From Narthecium ossifragum (taxonomy: Eukaryota; Streptophyta; Magnoliopsida; Dioscoreales; Nartheciaceae), in assembly GCA_963920575.1 (NCBI GenBank), contig OY986964.1:34951825-35015824 (forward strand): a DNA stretch of 64,000 bases, given 5' to 3'. This document shows, in pieces, positions 1 through 10,917 of the stretch. How positions within the stretch are numbered: position 1 is the first letter of the stretch; each line of letters opens with the position of its first letter. The notes below the pieces were generated by a model, which worked only from the letters and a program-made list of their open reading frames with translations, did not search any database and had not been told where the DNA came from. Position numbers and translations under genes: made by a program.

Positions 1-58
1 GTCTTTTCCTCTAACTCTAGCTGCTAAGTTGGTGATGGGATACTTGATTTCTTGGCAG

Positions 59-1896
59 ATTTTCAGCCATTGACTGCTGACGAAGATGAAAACGACACTG
101 TTGTCAACATCATGTTTCCCTTGGAACCTCCTGTAAGATAATAACTTGTGTCGATTTATGCTATTATTCTCCTTGCAATTGTTTTCATTTCTCCTTCCAA
201 AGTCTAGAATTTCATATGGTTTGTAAATGAGTCCAGTTTCCAAGGAACAATTGTTCTGCTTCTGAAAATTCCATCATCTTGTTTTATAGTGAATATTGTA
301 GCTGTCAATTTACATTGTCTGGAATATTTTACAATCTATAAAAAAAAATCCCAATGTTTCAGTTATGTGAGATCAGTTATATTGTACATCATTGTAAAAT
401 GAAGTCAATTTATTCTAACTACAGAGGTTGCTTCTTCTTAACTTGAGGCCATGTTTAATTGTCACTGTTTTTTACAAATGTAAGTTTTGTAGTAAATGCA
501 ACAATTAGATTCACCAAAAGTAGGGCCTGCTTTTCTGTCAAAACTTTTGCCAGATTTTAGGAACTACTGGAATGTGAAAACTAGTTTCATCCAAACCAGC
601 TGAAATTCTAGGTTTCTAAAACAAAGGCAGGTTTTGACCTCTTTTTTTTAACCATGGGTAGGAACAGCTACTGCCTAAAATTGTGTTTTGGAAGCTGCAG
701 CTGCTGCACCTCTTTTTAAAGAGGTGCCCCTTATAGGATAAATGCTCTTTTAGTCAAAATTCTTGCACAAATTAAAGATAGAGAGGGTTCTCCAAATGAA
801 AATCTGAAAACTTGATTTTTCTATTATTAAGTAACTCCATTCTGTTCCACTATTAACTTTGTGGTCCTTTGTGGAACTAGTTTTGACCATTTCTGTTTTT
901 CAGGTTGTCTGTGATTTCGACTGGGAGCTAGATGATGTTGATGTACTTACCATCCCTTTTGCGATTCTTTTTATTGATATGTGTATTGGAGAGCATTAAA
1001 GATAGTGTTTGTACTCCTAACACCTTGTTGCTACTTGGGAAGCACCTGCTTCCAAGCATGCTTCAAAGCTTCATTAGGTCTGCCTCATTCTGAAAATTGC
1101 TTTTGCAATCTGCAGGAGTTTACGAATGATCTAATTAAGGAAGAGGCATTGCCGGAGGACCAAAAGGATGTGTTTGTGGTATTCTTATTGTGGACATGAA
1201 GCACTGCATTACATTATTTATTCTCTTTCATTTCTTCTCCCCATTTCGTTTTTCCATTACTGGGTGGATGCCCCTGATCCCAGGATTCTAGCAACCACTA
1301 GAAATTGATATACTGTTTCTTCATCACTGAATGACAAACTTGATGTGCATTCTTATTGCCAACTGTGACATCTGAATTCTGTTTCATTAGGAGCACATCA
1401 AGGAGCAGGTCAGGACTAGAAAAAAAGCACAGCGTGAGGTATGTGGATGATTGCTTTTAGGTTATGTTTCTTCCTGGAGACTGGTGGTTTTAAACATTCT
1501 AACGCCTGGTTATGATAAACTTGTAGGCAAGGGAAGCAAGAAAGAAAGCTATTGAAGATATGGATCCAGAGACAAGAGCTGCATTCGAGAATATGCGGTT
1601 CTACAAGTTCTATCCTGTGCAGACACCGGATACACCCGATATTAGTGCAGTAAAGGTGCATCTTTTTTCCTTCATTTGGTTCTTTCTGTGAACTTGCAGA
1701 AAATGCTGACCTCTTGGCAGATGATATTAGAATTTATCACAGCCTCGACACAGCAAATATTTCAGTGAACTCTCTAGGACCAAATGTGCTTTGGTATTTG
1801 TATACTGCTTTTCCCCCTGAAAAACTTGAGGTTATCTTTGTCGTGCAGGTGGCGTTCATAAATAGGTACTATGGAAAGGCTCATGTCGTTCTGTAA
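59..1896 (+). CDS. HIT4: HIT4-like nuclear protein, last six exons (5' part outside window)
   Basis: Six exons can be joined in one frame: 59-132, 904-942, 1116-1178, 1391-1438, 1527-1655 and 1849-1896. All have GT-AG borders and the stop is TAA at 1894-1896. The protein tail is highly charged (EHIKEQVRTRKKAQRE, then AREARKKAIEDMDPETR). It ends in MRFYKFYPVQTPDTPDIS and VAFINRYYGKAHVVL, which I recognise as the conserved C-terminus of plant HEAT INTOLERANT 4. In Arabidopsis HIT4 is a plant-specific chromocentre protein needed for heat-induced release of heterochromatic silencing. Only about 133 residues are visible; the start and N-terminal exons lie to the left. No catalytic motif is seen. 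Family assignment rests on recalled similarity of the last ~60 residues. Exon joins are strongly supported because every junction keeps frame. Confidence 0.85.
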
Positions 1897-2703
1897 CGAG
1901 AAAGAATTGACTATTGGATAAAATTCTTTTATGAGTTCTCTTGGTAAAGGTCCTCGTGGTGGTTTTTGCTGGGGAGACGTCGGAAACCAAAATTTTTGAT
2001 ACCCGACATGATGGATGTCAGTTAGCAAAAACATGTACCAAATGTCTATTCGGCAGCAACAGTGTCAATCATTTTCGTTCCTTCAAACATTTTACTGTAT
2101 TAGCCTAGTGACCAGTCAGTTTAATTGTCTTCGTTTGTTGGCACCTTCCTTTCCCTTGGGATGATATTTTCCCACTTGGAAGAGATGGGGGTGGGGATTT
2201 AGCTCAGAAATATGAGTCTGTAAAAGGAATTTCTGAGAAAAATCTTCATGATGTAAGTTTTGAATTAGAAGTCATCAATCACCTTGCTAGGCAATATGCC
2301 TTGCAATGCCCTTTTGCCTTAGCTTCAGTCCATCTGTTAGTTATCTGTCTACTTGCTATGTAGCTGTTCTATGGGCTTTACCCTTTTGCATATCCTATTG
2401 GTTTCTGTTTTATTATTGTTTCATGCAGAAGTTAAACCCAGTGATCATGGTTTGGTGACCCAACCCACACTGTTAATATGCTGGAAACCAGCGAGCTTTG
2501 GCCACTCGGTTTTGTTTGCTCCGAGTGGATTTGAGCATGTCAATGATTAATCAAATGTGACTGCTGATATGTTCTACCTATAGCTCCTTTATTATTATCA
2601 TTAGAGGTGATATGCTTTCATGATTTTGCCTACTACCTAAATCATTCCTATGTAACCATCATGTCTAGTAAACCATGTTGCTCAATAGATTGTTTGCTAT
2701 TTG
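1897..2703. other. 3' flank of the HIT4-like gene, no gene seen
   Basis: This is AT-rich sequence between the HIT4-like stop codon and the left end of the copia element. It should include the 3' UTR and polyadenylation region. Only short chance reading frames occur. I see no RNA gene or clear repeat. The last bases (ATTTG, 2699-2703) are the candidate target-site duplicate of the retrotransposon. Confidence 0.5.
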
Positions 2704-3467
2704 TGTTGGGAAAACTGGAGGTGAGTCAGATCATCCAGAACCCACTTTCGATGGCAAACACAAGACAAGAGAGAGAGCAAGAAAAGAGAAAGCATACACA
2801 CAAGAACACATCAGGATTTACGTGGAAAACCACTCGGCAAAATACCGAGAGTAAAAACCACGGGCGAAGGAGGAGGGTTTCATTATGAATCAAGGAGTAC
2901 AAAGCTTTTCATCTAGAGGAGAACAAGACCTCTCTCTCTAGGGTTTTCGTTTTCAGAAAAGCATAGTTAGGGTTACACACCAATCTTATTTATATCCTCT
3001 AATTAATTCACACTTGGATTAATTTGGACCCTTAAATTTTTCTCGGATTTCGCAAAGGATCGATCTTCTTGGAGAGAAGGATCGATCCTTTTATTCCGTA
3101 GAATTGGTCGCCCCGACAAAGATCGATCCTCTAGAGCATGAGGATCGATCATCCAAAACAGGCACTCTGTTATGGGAAAAATCACCTGAGAGGATCGATC
3201 CTTATAAGGCATAGGATCGATCCTTCAAACTGGGTTCTCTGTCATGGGAAAAATCACCTGAGAGGATCGATCCTTATAGGGAATAGGATCGATCCTTCAA
3301 ACTGGGTTCTCTGTCATAGGAAGAGGATCGATCCTTTCCAAGCAAAGGATCGATCCTTTGTCTTCCTACACCTTGTTTGTCTCCTTCTTCTCCATCTTTC
3401 GCCGTACCCAGTTGCTTCGATCAACTGGGTTTGTTTGTTGAGGCCTTATGAGGAGAGAACCCCAACA
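2704..3467 (-). repeat. Left LTR (3' LTR of the minus-strand copia element)
   Basis: The LTR is 764 bp with TGTTGGG and CCCAACA ends. It is near-identical to 7531-8250 except for scattered substitutions and two 22-bp stretches absent from the right copy. Its distal third holds five paired decamer modules (see 3057-3356). Confidence 0.93.
3057..3356. repeat. Five paired GATCGATC-core decamer modules in the copia LTR
   Basis: Ten decamers of consensus GGATCGATCC occur as five pairs. They start at 3057/3079, 3120/3142, 3192/3214, 3264/3286 and 3325/3347. In every pair the second decamer begins exactly 22 bp after the first, leaving a 12-nt spacer. The spacer flanks are often self-complementary: the pair at 3325 can fold as a 13-bp stem with a 6-nt loop. 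Because the decamer is itself a palindrome, orientation is neutral. The same 22-bp layout recurs in the unrelated solo LTR at 22447-24619. Confidence 0.9.
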
Positions 3468-3480
3468 AACTCCCCCTTCT
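3468..3480 (-). other. Polypurine tract of the copia element
   Basis: Directly inside the left LTR, the minus strand reads AGAAGGGGGAGTT. This is a purine run at the position where plus-strand DNA synthesis is primed in LTR retrotransposons, just upstream of the 3' LTR. Confidence 0.75.
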
Positions 3481-3484
3481 CGAC

Positions 3485-6400
3485 TCAGGAGGACTCCATT
3501 CTAGCTATTTCCCTGCATAGCTGGAGCTTTTCCTTTGGCAGCGGCTTAGTCATCATATCTGACGGGTTTTCGTATGTATGGATTTTCTAGATCTGCAACT
3601 GCTTCTCTTCAAGTGTTTCACGAATCCAGTGATATCTGACATCAATATGCTTGGACCTCGCGTGAAAACTTGAGTTCTTTGACAAATGGATGGCACTCTG
3701 ACTGTCACAGTAAACTGTGTAGACATCTTGCTTTAAACCAAGTTTCATAGTAAACTTCTTCATCCAGATCATTTCTTTGCAGACCTCTGTAGCAGCAATG
3801 AATTTGGCCTCTGTGGTTGACAAAGCTACACACTTCTGCAGTCTCGATTGCCATGCAACTGCACCTCCTGCGAATGTAATCAAGTAGCCTGACACCGACT
3901 TTCTTGTATCTACATCCCCAGCCATATCGGCATCTGTGTAGCCATCTAGCACAGGTTGTCTACCTCCAAAGCATAGACAGAGTTTAGAGGTTCATCGAAG
4001 ATACCTGAATATCCACTTTGCTGCTTCCCAATGTTCACATTCTGAATTTGAGATGAATCTGCTAACAACTCCAACAGCGTGTACTATATCAGGCCTCGTG
4101 CACACCATCGCATACATCAGACTTTCCATAGCTGATGCATATGGAATTCGGCTCATCTCCTCCTTGCTTTCATCATCCTTGGGACTCTGCTCCTTGTTCA
4201 GTCTGTGATGAGCTGCGAGCGGTGTTCCGACAGGCTTTGCATCAGTCATTCGAAAGCGTCCCAATACCCTTTCGATGTACTCCTCCTGTGACATCCATAG
4301 CTTCTTCAAGCCTCTGTCACGGATGATCTTCATCCCTAAGATCTTCCTCGCATGTCCCAAATCCTTCATAGCAAAGGATTTGTTCATCTCCTGTTTCAGC
4401 TTATGTATCTTCTTCTTGTCCTTTCCAACAATAAACATGTCATCAACATAAAGAAGAAGAATGAGAAAGTCAGAGTCATCAAACCTCTGGTTATAGACAC
4501 AGTGATCCGAGGTCATCCTTTGGTATCCATGTTGAAGCATGAAGGAATCAAATTTCTTGTACCATTGTCTCAGTGTTTGCTTGAGACCATACAAACTTTT
4601 CTTCAATCGGCATACCAAGTTCTACTTTCCTCTAACTTTGAAACCTTCAGGCTGCTCCATGTAAATCTCCTCTTCCAAATCCCCATGAAGGAAAGCAGTT
4701 TTCACATCTAGTTGTTCGATCTCTAAGTCCAAACTAGCAGCTAGCCCAAGAATTACTCTGATAGAGGACATTTTAACAACAGGAGAAAATATTTCTTCGA
4801 AATCAATACCTGCTCTTTGTTGAAATCCTTTCACTACCAATCTAGCTTTATACCTTGACTGGTTGGACTTCTCTTCCGCCTTCAGTCTGAACACCCACTT
4901 GTTCTTCAGTGCCCTTCTCCCCTTTGGCAGCTCTACCAACTCATATGTTGTGTTCTCATGCAGTGATTTCATCTCCTCTTGCATGGCTTTCATCCACTCG
5001 CCTTTCTTCTTACTATTGACAGCTTCTTCATAGCACTCAGGCTCTCCCCCGTCTGTCAGTAAAGTATACTGCGAGGCTGGATATCTGATAGATGGTACTG
5101 GAATTCTGGAAGAGCGACGTAACTGAGGTTCAGGTGGTACTGGTGAGGCTGTTTGATTATGTTGCACTACATCTTCATCTCCGTCAGTTTCAGCTTCTTC
5201 CTGCTCAGGCTCTCCTGGTGTAGACTGATCCTCTCCCCCGTCATCAACATGATTAGAGGGTAGTTCTAGAGATAGGGGATTGTCTATCCCTGTTGGAGTC
5301 GGAGGCTCTTGATGTGACTTCCCTGCATCTCGTACATGTAGGTCCTCTGAAAAGACTACATCTCGACTCCTTATTAACTTTCCCGCTACTGGATCCCATA
5401 GTCTGTATCCAAGTTCATCTTCTGCATAGCCCAAGAATATGCAATGCTTCGCTTTCTGATCTAGCTTGGTTCTATCCACCTTCGGTATGTGTACTGAGGC
5501 CTTACAACCGAAGATTCTTAGATGTGCATAAGAAACTTCTTTATTCTTTCAGACTTGTTCCGGGATACTGACATCCAGTGGGATTGATGGGGACATGTTA
5601 ATTAAATAACATGCTGTCTTAACAGCTTCTCCCCAAAAGTGCTTTGGCAGCTTTGCCATTGACAACAAACTTCGAGTCTTCTCCATAATGGTCCGGTTCA
5701 TCCTTTCAACTACCCCATTCTGTTGAGGTGTAAGAGAAACTGTCCTCACATGCCTAATGTCATGCTTCCTACAATAGTTTGTAAAGTTCTTGGAGGTGTA
5801 CTCTCCCCCGTTATCAGTGCGTAGACATTTCAATGATTTTCCAGTCTCACGTTCTACTCTAGCATGAAAGTACTGAAAGGTTTTAAAAGCATCAGACTTA
5901 TTACTGATTGCATAAACCCATACCTTCCTCGAAGCATCGTCTATGAAGGTGATGAAGTACGCATTGCCGCCTAGGGACTCCACCTCCATAGGTCCACAGA
6001 TGTCGGAGTGATCAAGCTCCAACATATTTCTTTTCTTTCTAGCAGTAGTTCTGGCAAAAGACACCCTATGCTGTCTTCCAAACAAACAATTATCACAAGG
6101 TGTCTGGGGAGTACCTGTGACGTTGGGTAGAATCTTTTTCGTTGCCAGAATCTTCAGCCCCTTTTCACTGATGTGGCCGAGCCTTTTATGCCACAGTAGG
6201 GAAGTATCTTTATGCTCCACTGCTAGTACTGAGCCCATCTGTGTAGTCACTCTTGTTCTATAGAGAGAGCAGCACTTCTTACCACTTGCGATCACTAGAG
6301 ATCCTTTGGTCAGCTTCCAAGCACCGCGACCAAAGCTGGACGTGTATCCTTCATCGTCCAGGCATCCTGGTGAGATCAAGTTGAGGCGAAGGTCGATGAT

Positions 6401-7501
6401 GTGACGAACGTCTTGAAGTACCATCTTCATGCCGGTGTTCGTCACAATGTGAATGTCGCCTCTCCCGATGATCTGCGTCGTATCACCGTTGCCCATCTTC
6501 ACAGCGCCAAAGTTTCATGCCTTGTAGTTTGTGAAGAATTGCAGATGCGATGTTGCATGGAATGAGGCTCCCGTGTCAACAATCCAGTCCGCATGAGGGG
6601 TATCAACAACGTTGATGCAACTCTCCTTGCGGCATCCTAGGATGGTAACATCGCTGTCCAGCTCCACAACAGATGTATCTTTGCCTCCCCCGTTACCTAT
6701 GACCTTGCCTTCCTGTTGATCCTTTTTCAACTTCCTGCAGTCTCTCTTGAAATGTCCCTTCTTCTTACAGTAGTAGCACTGCACATCTTTTCTGGTCCTT
6801 GACTTGCTTCGGGATTTGTATCTATCACCAGAATCCCAGTTCGTTCCTCTGCCTCTGGCGTCAAACTCTGAACGATCTCCAAATTGTCTCTTCTCCACCA
6901 GATGTGCTTCTGAGACAGCATCTTCAGTAGTCTTCCTTCTCATCTCATTAGAAAGAAGAGCCGACATGACTTCTTCAATTTCTAATGTCTCCTTCCCATA
7001 CAGAAGGGTAGTCACCAAGTGCTCGGATGAAGGAGGTAAAGAAGCTAGAAGAAGTAGTGCCTTATCTTCATCTTCTACCTTAATATCCAAGTTGAGTAGC
7101 TGACTATGAAGCTTGTTGTATGTGTTGATGTGCTCCATCAGATTGGATCCTTCCTTCATCCTCAGAGTATAAAGTTGTCGTTTGAGAAACAACTTGTTGG
7201 TGAGCGACTTGGTCATGAAAAGGCTCTCCAGTTTCAGCCATAGATTCATGGCTCTCTTTTCATTGATCACGTTATACATGATCTCATCTGCCAGGCATAG
7301 TCTAATGGTGCTCCTTGCCTTCATACATGTATTCTCTCAGTCTCCATCTATCATACCTTCTGGCTTCTTCCCCTCAAGGGCTCTGTAGGTCCCTTGCTGC
7401 ACCAAGATATCTTTGACTCTTTCTTGCCATAGACCGAAGTTGGTCTTCCCGTCAAACTTCTCGACATCGAAACGAGAGATTGACGCCTTGCCTGCCATCA
7501 T
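3485..7501 (-). pseudogene. copia gag-pol polyprotein, one frame with six in-frame stops
   Basis: From the ATG at 7501 to the TGA at 3485-3487 there are 1339 codons in a single uninterrupted register. No frameshift is needed. Six internal stops break it, near 7339 (TGA), 6517 (TGA), 5551 (TGA), 4624 (TAG), 3994 (TGA) and 3589 (TAG). Visible domains in order are: gag with a CCHC knuckle (CYYCKKKGHFKRDC), protease (DWIVDTGAS), GAG-pre-integrase (LLWHKRLGHIS), integrase core (LRTDNGGEYTS and QQNGVVERMNRT), reverse transcriptase (KTAFLHGDLEEEIYMEQPEG and LLYVDD), and RNase H (CVALSTTEAKFIA). Context suggests the stops replaced Trp (TGG to TGA), Gly (GGA to TGA) and Glu (GAG to TAG) codons. The catalytic motifs are otherwise well kept. 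Confidence 0.93.
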
Positions 7502-7516
7502 GAACGATGTAACCTG

Positions 7517-7528
7517 GCTCTGGTACCA
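7517..7528 (-). other. Primer binding site, initiator tRNA-Met type
   Basis: The minus strand reads TGGTACCAGAGC, two bases inside the 5' LTR. It matches the usual copia site TGGTATCAGAGC with one change. It marks the 5' end of the element and confirms minus orientation. Confidence 0.85.
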
Positions 7529-7812
7529 CTTGTTGGGAAAACTGGAGGTGAGTCGGATCACCCAGAACCCACTTCCGATGGCAAACACAAGACAAGAGAG
7601 AGAGCAAGAAAAGAGAAAGTACACACACAAGAACACATCAAGATTTACGTGGAAAACCACTCGGCAAAATACCGAGAGTAAAAACCACAGGCGGAGGAGG
7701 AGGGTTTCACTATGAATCAAGGAGTACAAAACTTTTCATCTAGAGGAAAACAAGACCTCTCTTTCTAGGGTTTTCGTTTTCAGAAAAGCATAGTTAGAGT
7801 TACACACCAACC

Positions 7813-7822
7813 CTATTTATAT
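7813..7822 (-). promoter_or_regulatory. TATA box of the copia 5' LTR
   Basis: The minus strand reads ATATAAATAG at this point, in the middle of the 5' LTR, where the U3 promoter of a copia element is expected. No transcript evidence is available. Confidence 0.5.
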
Positions 7823-7883
7823 CCCCTAATTAATCCACACTCGGATTAATCTGGACCCTTAAATTTTTTCCGGATTCCGCAAA

Positions 7884-8139
7884 GGATCGATCCTTTCATT
7901 CCGTAGAATTGGTCGCCCCGACAAAGATCGATCCTCTAGAGCATGAGAATCGATTATCCAAAACAGGCACTCTGTCATGGGAAAAATCACCTGAGAGGAT
8001 CGATCCTTCAAACTGGGTTCTTTGTCATGGGAAAAATCACCTGAGAGGATCGATCCTTATAAGGAATAGGATCGATCCTTCAAACTGGGTTCTCTGTCAT
8101 AGGAAGAGGATCGATCCTTTCCAAGCAGAGGATCGATCC
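7884..8139. repeat. Decamer modules in the right copia LTR (two intact pairs, rest reduced)
   Basis: Intact pairs start at 8047/8069 and 8108/8130, again 22 bp apart. The pair at 7925/7947 has a mutated second half (GAATCGATTA). Single decamers at 7884 and 7997 correspond to left-LTR pairs that have lost exactly one 22-bp period each. Confidence 0.88.
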
Positions 8140-8469
8140 TTTATCTTCCTGCATATTGTTTGTCTCATTCTTCTCATTCTTTCGCCGTACCCAATTGTTT
8201 CGATCAACTGAATTTGTTTGTTGAGGCCTCATGAGGAGAGAACCCCAACAAATTGAACTTGGATATCAGTGAGACAAGTAAATCTCTTAACAGATCGCTC
8301 TACTCTCACGCGGTTTTTTTATTCTTCGTTTCTCCGCTTTTGGATGTATATTTGTAAATTTGTGTGCCGTGGTACTCGGCTTGCATCAATCATTAGGCAT
8401 CTCATTAGCTGCTCAACGCTCTTCACTAGTCCTTGGGTAGCATCGAACGAGGCTACTATCAGCAGAAGA

Positions 8470-9914
8470 ATAGCTATTTAACAACCTTTCTAATCTCTCC
8501 TTAAGCAAGCGTCTTTCTCTCCTCTTTTATGTATAAATCCAAATCCTTATGCGTACGCGACTCCTTAAAAACAAACAATAGCCCGCTCACTAAACTGTCT
8601 AGGGATGGCAATGTGGTGGCTAAATGTGACACTCCATTTGGCTCGTCCTGCCCTAATGGAGTGATTACTGGGTTAATGGGGGCATGTCAAAATAAATGGG
8701 GGTGAATCTGTTATACATATGGGACGGAAATGATTATATATATATAAACTCGCCCCGTTAAAAAAATATATAATACATAGGATATTATCAACCTTATAAG
8801 GAGCAATAACGGTTAAACCTGCATTAATTCAGATCCCCTAAGTTTCTTTATGTATATTTCCTAAGTTTGCTTTATATAAACCTGCATTAATTCAAATCAA
8901 CCTAAGTTTTATTAATATTATCTTATGCTAAGACTTATAATATTTTTATATTTTATTAGCTATGTTTTATGGTGGCAGTGAACAAAAAGCTACGACCAAC
9001 CTTCGAATCCTGGACCACCTACGGGTCAACATAGCCGTCTAATCAGACAAACTATAAGGAGTTTGTTAAAATTTTATATTAGTAATAACTAAAAACTGTG
9101 CAATGGGCACAGGTGAGTACTAGTATATTATAAAAAACAAGCTTCAATAAATTGTTGTTATATGTATAAGCTAATCACTTATTGTATCTTAATATGTGGG
9201 GGCAAGGGATATGTAATGGGAAAATTTATATGTGTTGTTATATTTAATTAGGAGAAGTCGTACTAGATATGAGATAACTATTTAGATTTTATCTCTTCTT
9301 CATGTGTTATTTTTACTTTATGGTCTATATTTAAATTTATGTGAAATTTAGTTCATATATTTATTCCATATTGTGGGTTGCATGAATAGAATATAAGAAA
9401 TCGGTGAATTTTTTCAATGCGATCAGAGTCTAATGTAAAATGGATTGTGTTTTGTACTCTTGTATTCCAAGTTCAATTTTGAACTATTAATATCTATTTA
9501 TTGACTTTTTTTCTTAAAAATTTTGTAATGAGATGAGATGAAGCGGAGGAAGGGTCGTGAAATTTTTAAATATGAAAGGGATGGGGCAAGAAAACTACTC
9601 CATAATAGGTGCGGGTTTGGATCAAGTTTATTTCAAACAGGACGGACCGGGTGGAAAAAACCCGGCCCAACGCACCTCATAGCCCTCTCTCTAAGACCCT
9701 AACCGCCGGTCCGCCACTTCTCGGCAGGACACCGTACCACTATTGTTCTTGGATGCCCTCCAGATCAGCTTACCGCCCATCCCGCAGCTCTTCTTCTATC
9801 CGACCCCCTCCGTTGAGTTCTCGCCTATCATGGAATCTCTTGAGCCTGCCTCCCTCTCTGCCCCCCAACTCCTTCCGCATGGTCGACAAGTACTCTCACC
9901 CATACTTTCGCTAG
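8470..9914 (+). pseudogene. Truncated, interrupted copy of the acyltransferase promoter and exon 1
   Basis: 8470-8601 matches the promoter at about 14920-15060, including the TATA element (8532-8538 versus 14981-14987) and the following AAACAA..ATAGCCC segment. About 9680-9860 matches exon 1 of the acyltransferase at 15100-15270, sharing for example GACACCGTACCACTAT and CCGACCCCCTCCGTTGAG. The two parts are separated by about 1.08 kb of unrelated AT-rich sequence. After the match to the 'VESLQ' region of exon 1 the similarity fades, and a stop follows at about 9912. Exons 2-4 are absent. This is a segmental copy, not a retrocopy, because promoter sequence is included. Confidence 0.8.
8602..9680. 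mobile_element. AT-rich insertion splitting the acyltransferase pseudogene
   Basis: This stretch interrupts a region that is continuous at the paralogous site near 15060-15100. It begins close to AGGGATGGCAATG, a start seen in several plant non-autonomous DNA transposons. I cannot find a convincing matching inverted end or target duplication. No coding sequence is seen. Exact limits are uncertain by some tens of bases. Confidence 0.45.
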
Positions 9915-10200
9915 ATGGACAACGACATAATTAGTATGAATAAAAGGATCAGTAAATCAAACATAAAACTAAGTTGAACATATACTCCCTTCCTCCAATT
10001 CTGAGACTCTAACGTTCATCAACAGAAGCTCGAAAAAGCTTCTGCTCACGACACATGTCTAATAAATGCTAATCCGAAAACCAGAACACGGATGAAAGAA
10101 GCAGGGTTCTCGGCTTCTCGCAGCATTGCTGTGGGAACGTGGAATAATAGCACCCATACGGCCATACCCATCATCTCTCTACTAGCCCTCACGACACTGG
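9915..10200. other. Intergenic, nothing recognised
   Basis: This is mixed-composition sequence between the acyltransferase fragment and the next TIR element. A short stretch (ATACTCCCTTCCTCC near 9980) resembles the start of common grass-type MITEs, but no partner end is found. Confidence 0.3.
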
Positions 10201-10463
10201 TTTAGGGGGAAAACAAATTTTCTCAGCTTAGGGGGAAAACTGGGATCCTGGCCGTCCGATCCCATCGGACGGCCAGGAACTATTTCGGGGGTTTAAACAG
10301 AAATGATAAAAGAACAGCCAATGTTTCTCGACAAAAGCAAAGTCGATTAGATTTCACTGTTTCATAGCTAAATCAATTGCAAGAAATTTGCTCCTGGTCC
10401 ATTCTACAGAAATGAAGGCTATGCCCACAAGAAGAAAATAGAATAGCATATCTAGCAGTGGCC

Positions 10464-10735
10464 TCACTGTAGGCCAAATTTGACGATGAACCTATTCTGA
10501 TTACAGTCCAGCATCTCACTCAAGCTACAATCTATGCTCCTCTCACTCAGAAACCTCTGCCGGAACTCCAAGCTCTTCTTCAGACCATGCCGAAAGAACT
10601 CCGGATAATCCGTGACTTCACCAATTCCTCTCCCCATCACCTCAACCAAGAACTTGATTCTGGGATGCAGGGAGTTCTTGATACTCTTGCTTGAGCCTCG
10701 GATTGAACAGTATCAACTTACCAACCTGCCTTTCA
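10464..10735 (-). pseudogene. Captured C-terminal fragment of an mTERF-domain gene
   Basis: The minus frame ending at 10464 reads VEVMGRGIGEVTDYPEFF, then RHGLKKSLEFRQRFLSE, then CSLSEMLDCN and FIVKFGLQ-stop. This is the typical tail of plant mitochondrial/plastid transcription termination factor (mTERF) proteins. Upstream, in the same frame, HPRIKFL is also mTERF-like. A second frame over 10640-10735 reads VGKLILFNPRLKQEYQELPA, which is just the shadow. The 160 bp to the left may be captured 3' UTR. No start codon context or N-terminal repeats exist here, so it is cargo and not a gene. Confidence 0.7.
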
Positions 10736-10773
10736 ACAGAGCACTTTCCTGCTTGGTCTGCAAGGACGGCGCA

Positions 10774-10917
10774 AGGTCGAGGGAGGCCGGGGCGTGGGAG
10801 AGGGTGGACGTCGTTAGGGAGGACGGGGCGAGGTCGGCCGGCGCGAGGTCGAGGGAGGCCGGGGCGTGGGAGAGGGCGGACGGCGCTAGGGAGGACGGGG
10901 CGAGGTCGAGGGACGGC
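10774..10917. repeat. GC-rich 72-bp tandem duplication inside the TIR element
   Basis: Two copies of a 72-bp GC-rich unit start at about 10774 and 10846. Each contains AGGTCGAGGGAGGCCGGGGC and GGGAGGACGGGGC. Similar GC-rich wording recurs in the second TIR element near 16040-16190, which suggests the two elements are related. Confidence 0.7.

Larger units (their letters stand above)
2704..8250 (-). mobile_element. Complete Ty1/copia LTR retrotransposon, decayed, minus orientation
   Basis: Two directly repeated LTRs (2704-3467 and 7531-8250) bound an internal region. Both LTRs start TGTTGGG and end CCCAACA. On the minus strand the order is 5' LTR, tRNA-iMet-type primer binding site, gag, protease, integrase, reverse transcriptase, RNase H, polypurine tract, 3' LTR. 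Integrase before RT is diagnostic of Ty1/copia, and the motifs resemble the Tnt1/Tork group (inference). Flanking 5-mers are ATTTG on the left and AATTG on the right, a target duplication with one mismatch. The coding frame carries six internal stops (see the pseudogene entry), so the copy cannot make its own proteins. The two LTRs differ by substitutions and by 44 bp in length, so insertion is not recent. Confidence 0.95.
7531..8250 (-). repeat. Right LTR (5' LTR of the minus-strand copia element)
   Basis: The LTR is 720 bp with the same TGTTGGG and CCCAACA ends as the left copy. It lacks two 22-bp blocks present in the left LTR, each equal to one decamer plus spacer. Confidence 0.93.

Noticed and set aside
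2607..2888. Plus-strand frames in the LTRs (2607-2888 and 7413-7715)
   Set aside because: They run through LTR sequence antisense to the element and are not part of any retroelement gene.
3057..3356. Regularly spaced repeats reminiscent of a CRISPR array
   Set aside because: The window is a plant nuclear genome. The repeats are palindromic decamers inside an LTR and come in pairs with variable distance between pairs. There are no cas genes.
4135..4711. Plus-strand frames across the copia coding region
   Set aside because: They are antisense to reverse transcriptase and integrase motifs that read clearly on the minus strand.
2699..8255. A perfect 5-bp target duplication for the copia element
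   Set aside because: The flanks are ATTTG and AATTG, so one base differs. I report it only as an imperfect duplicate.
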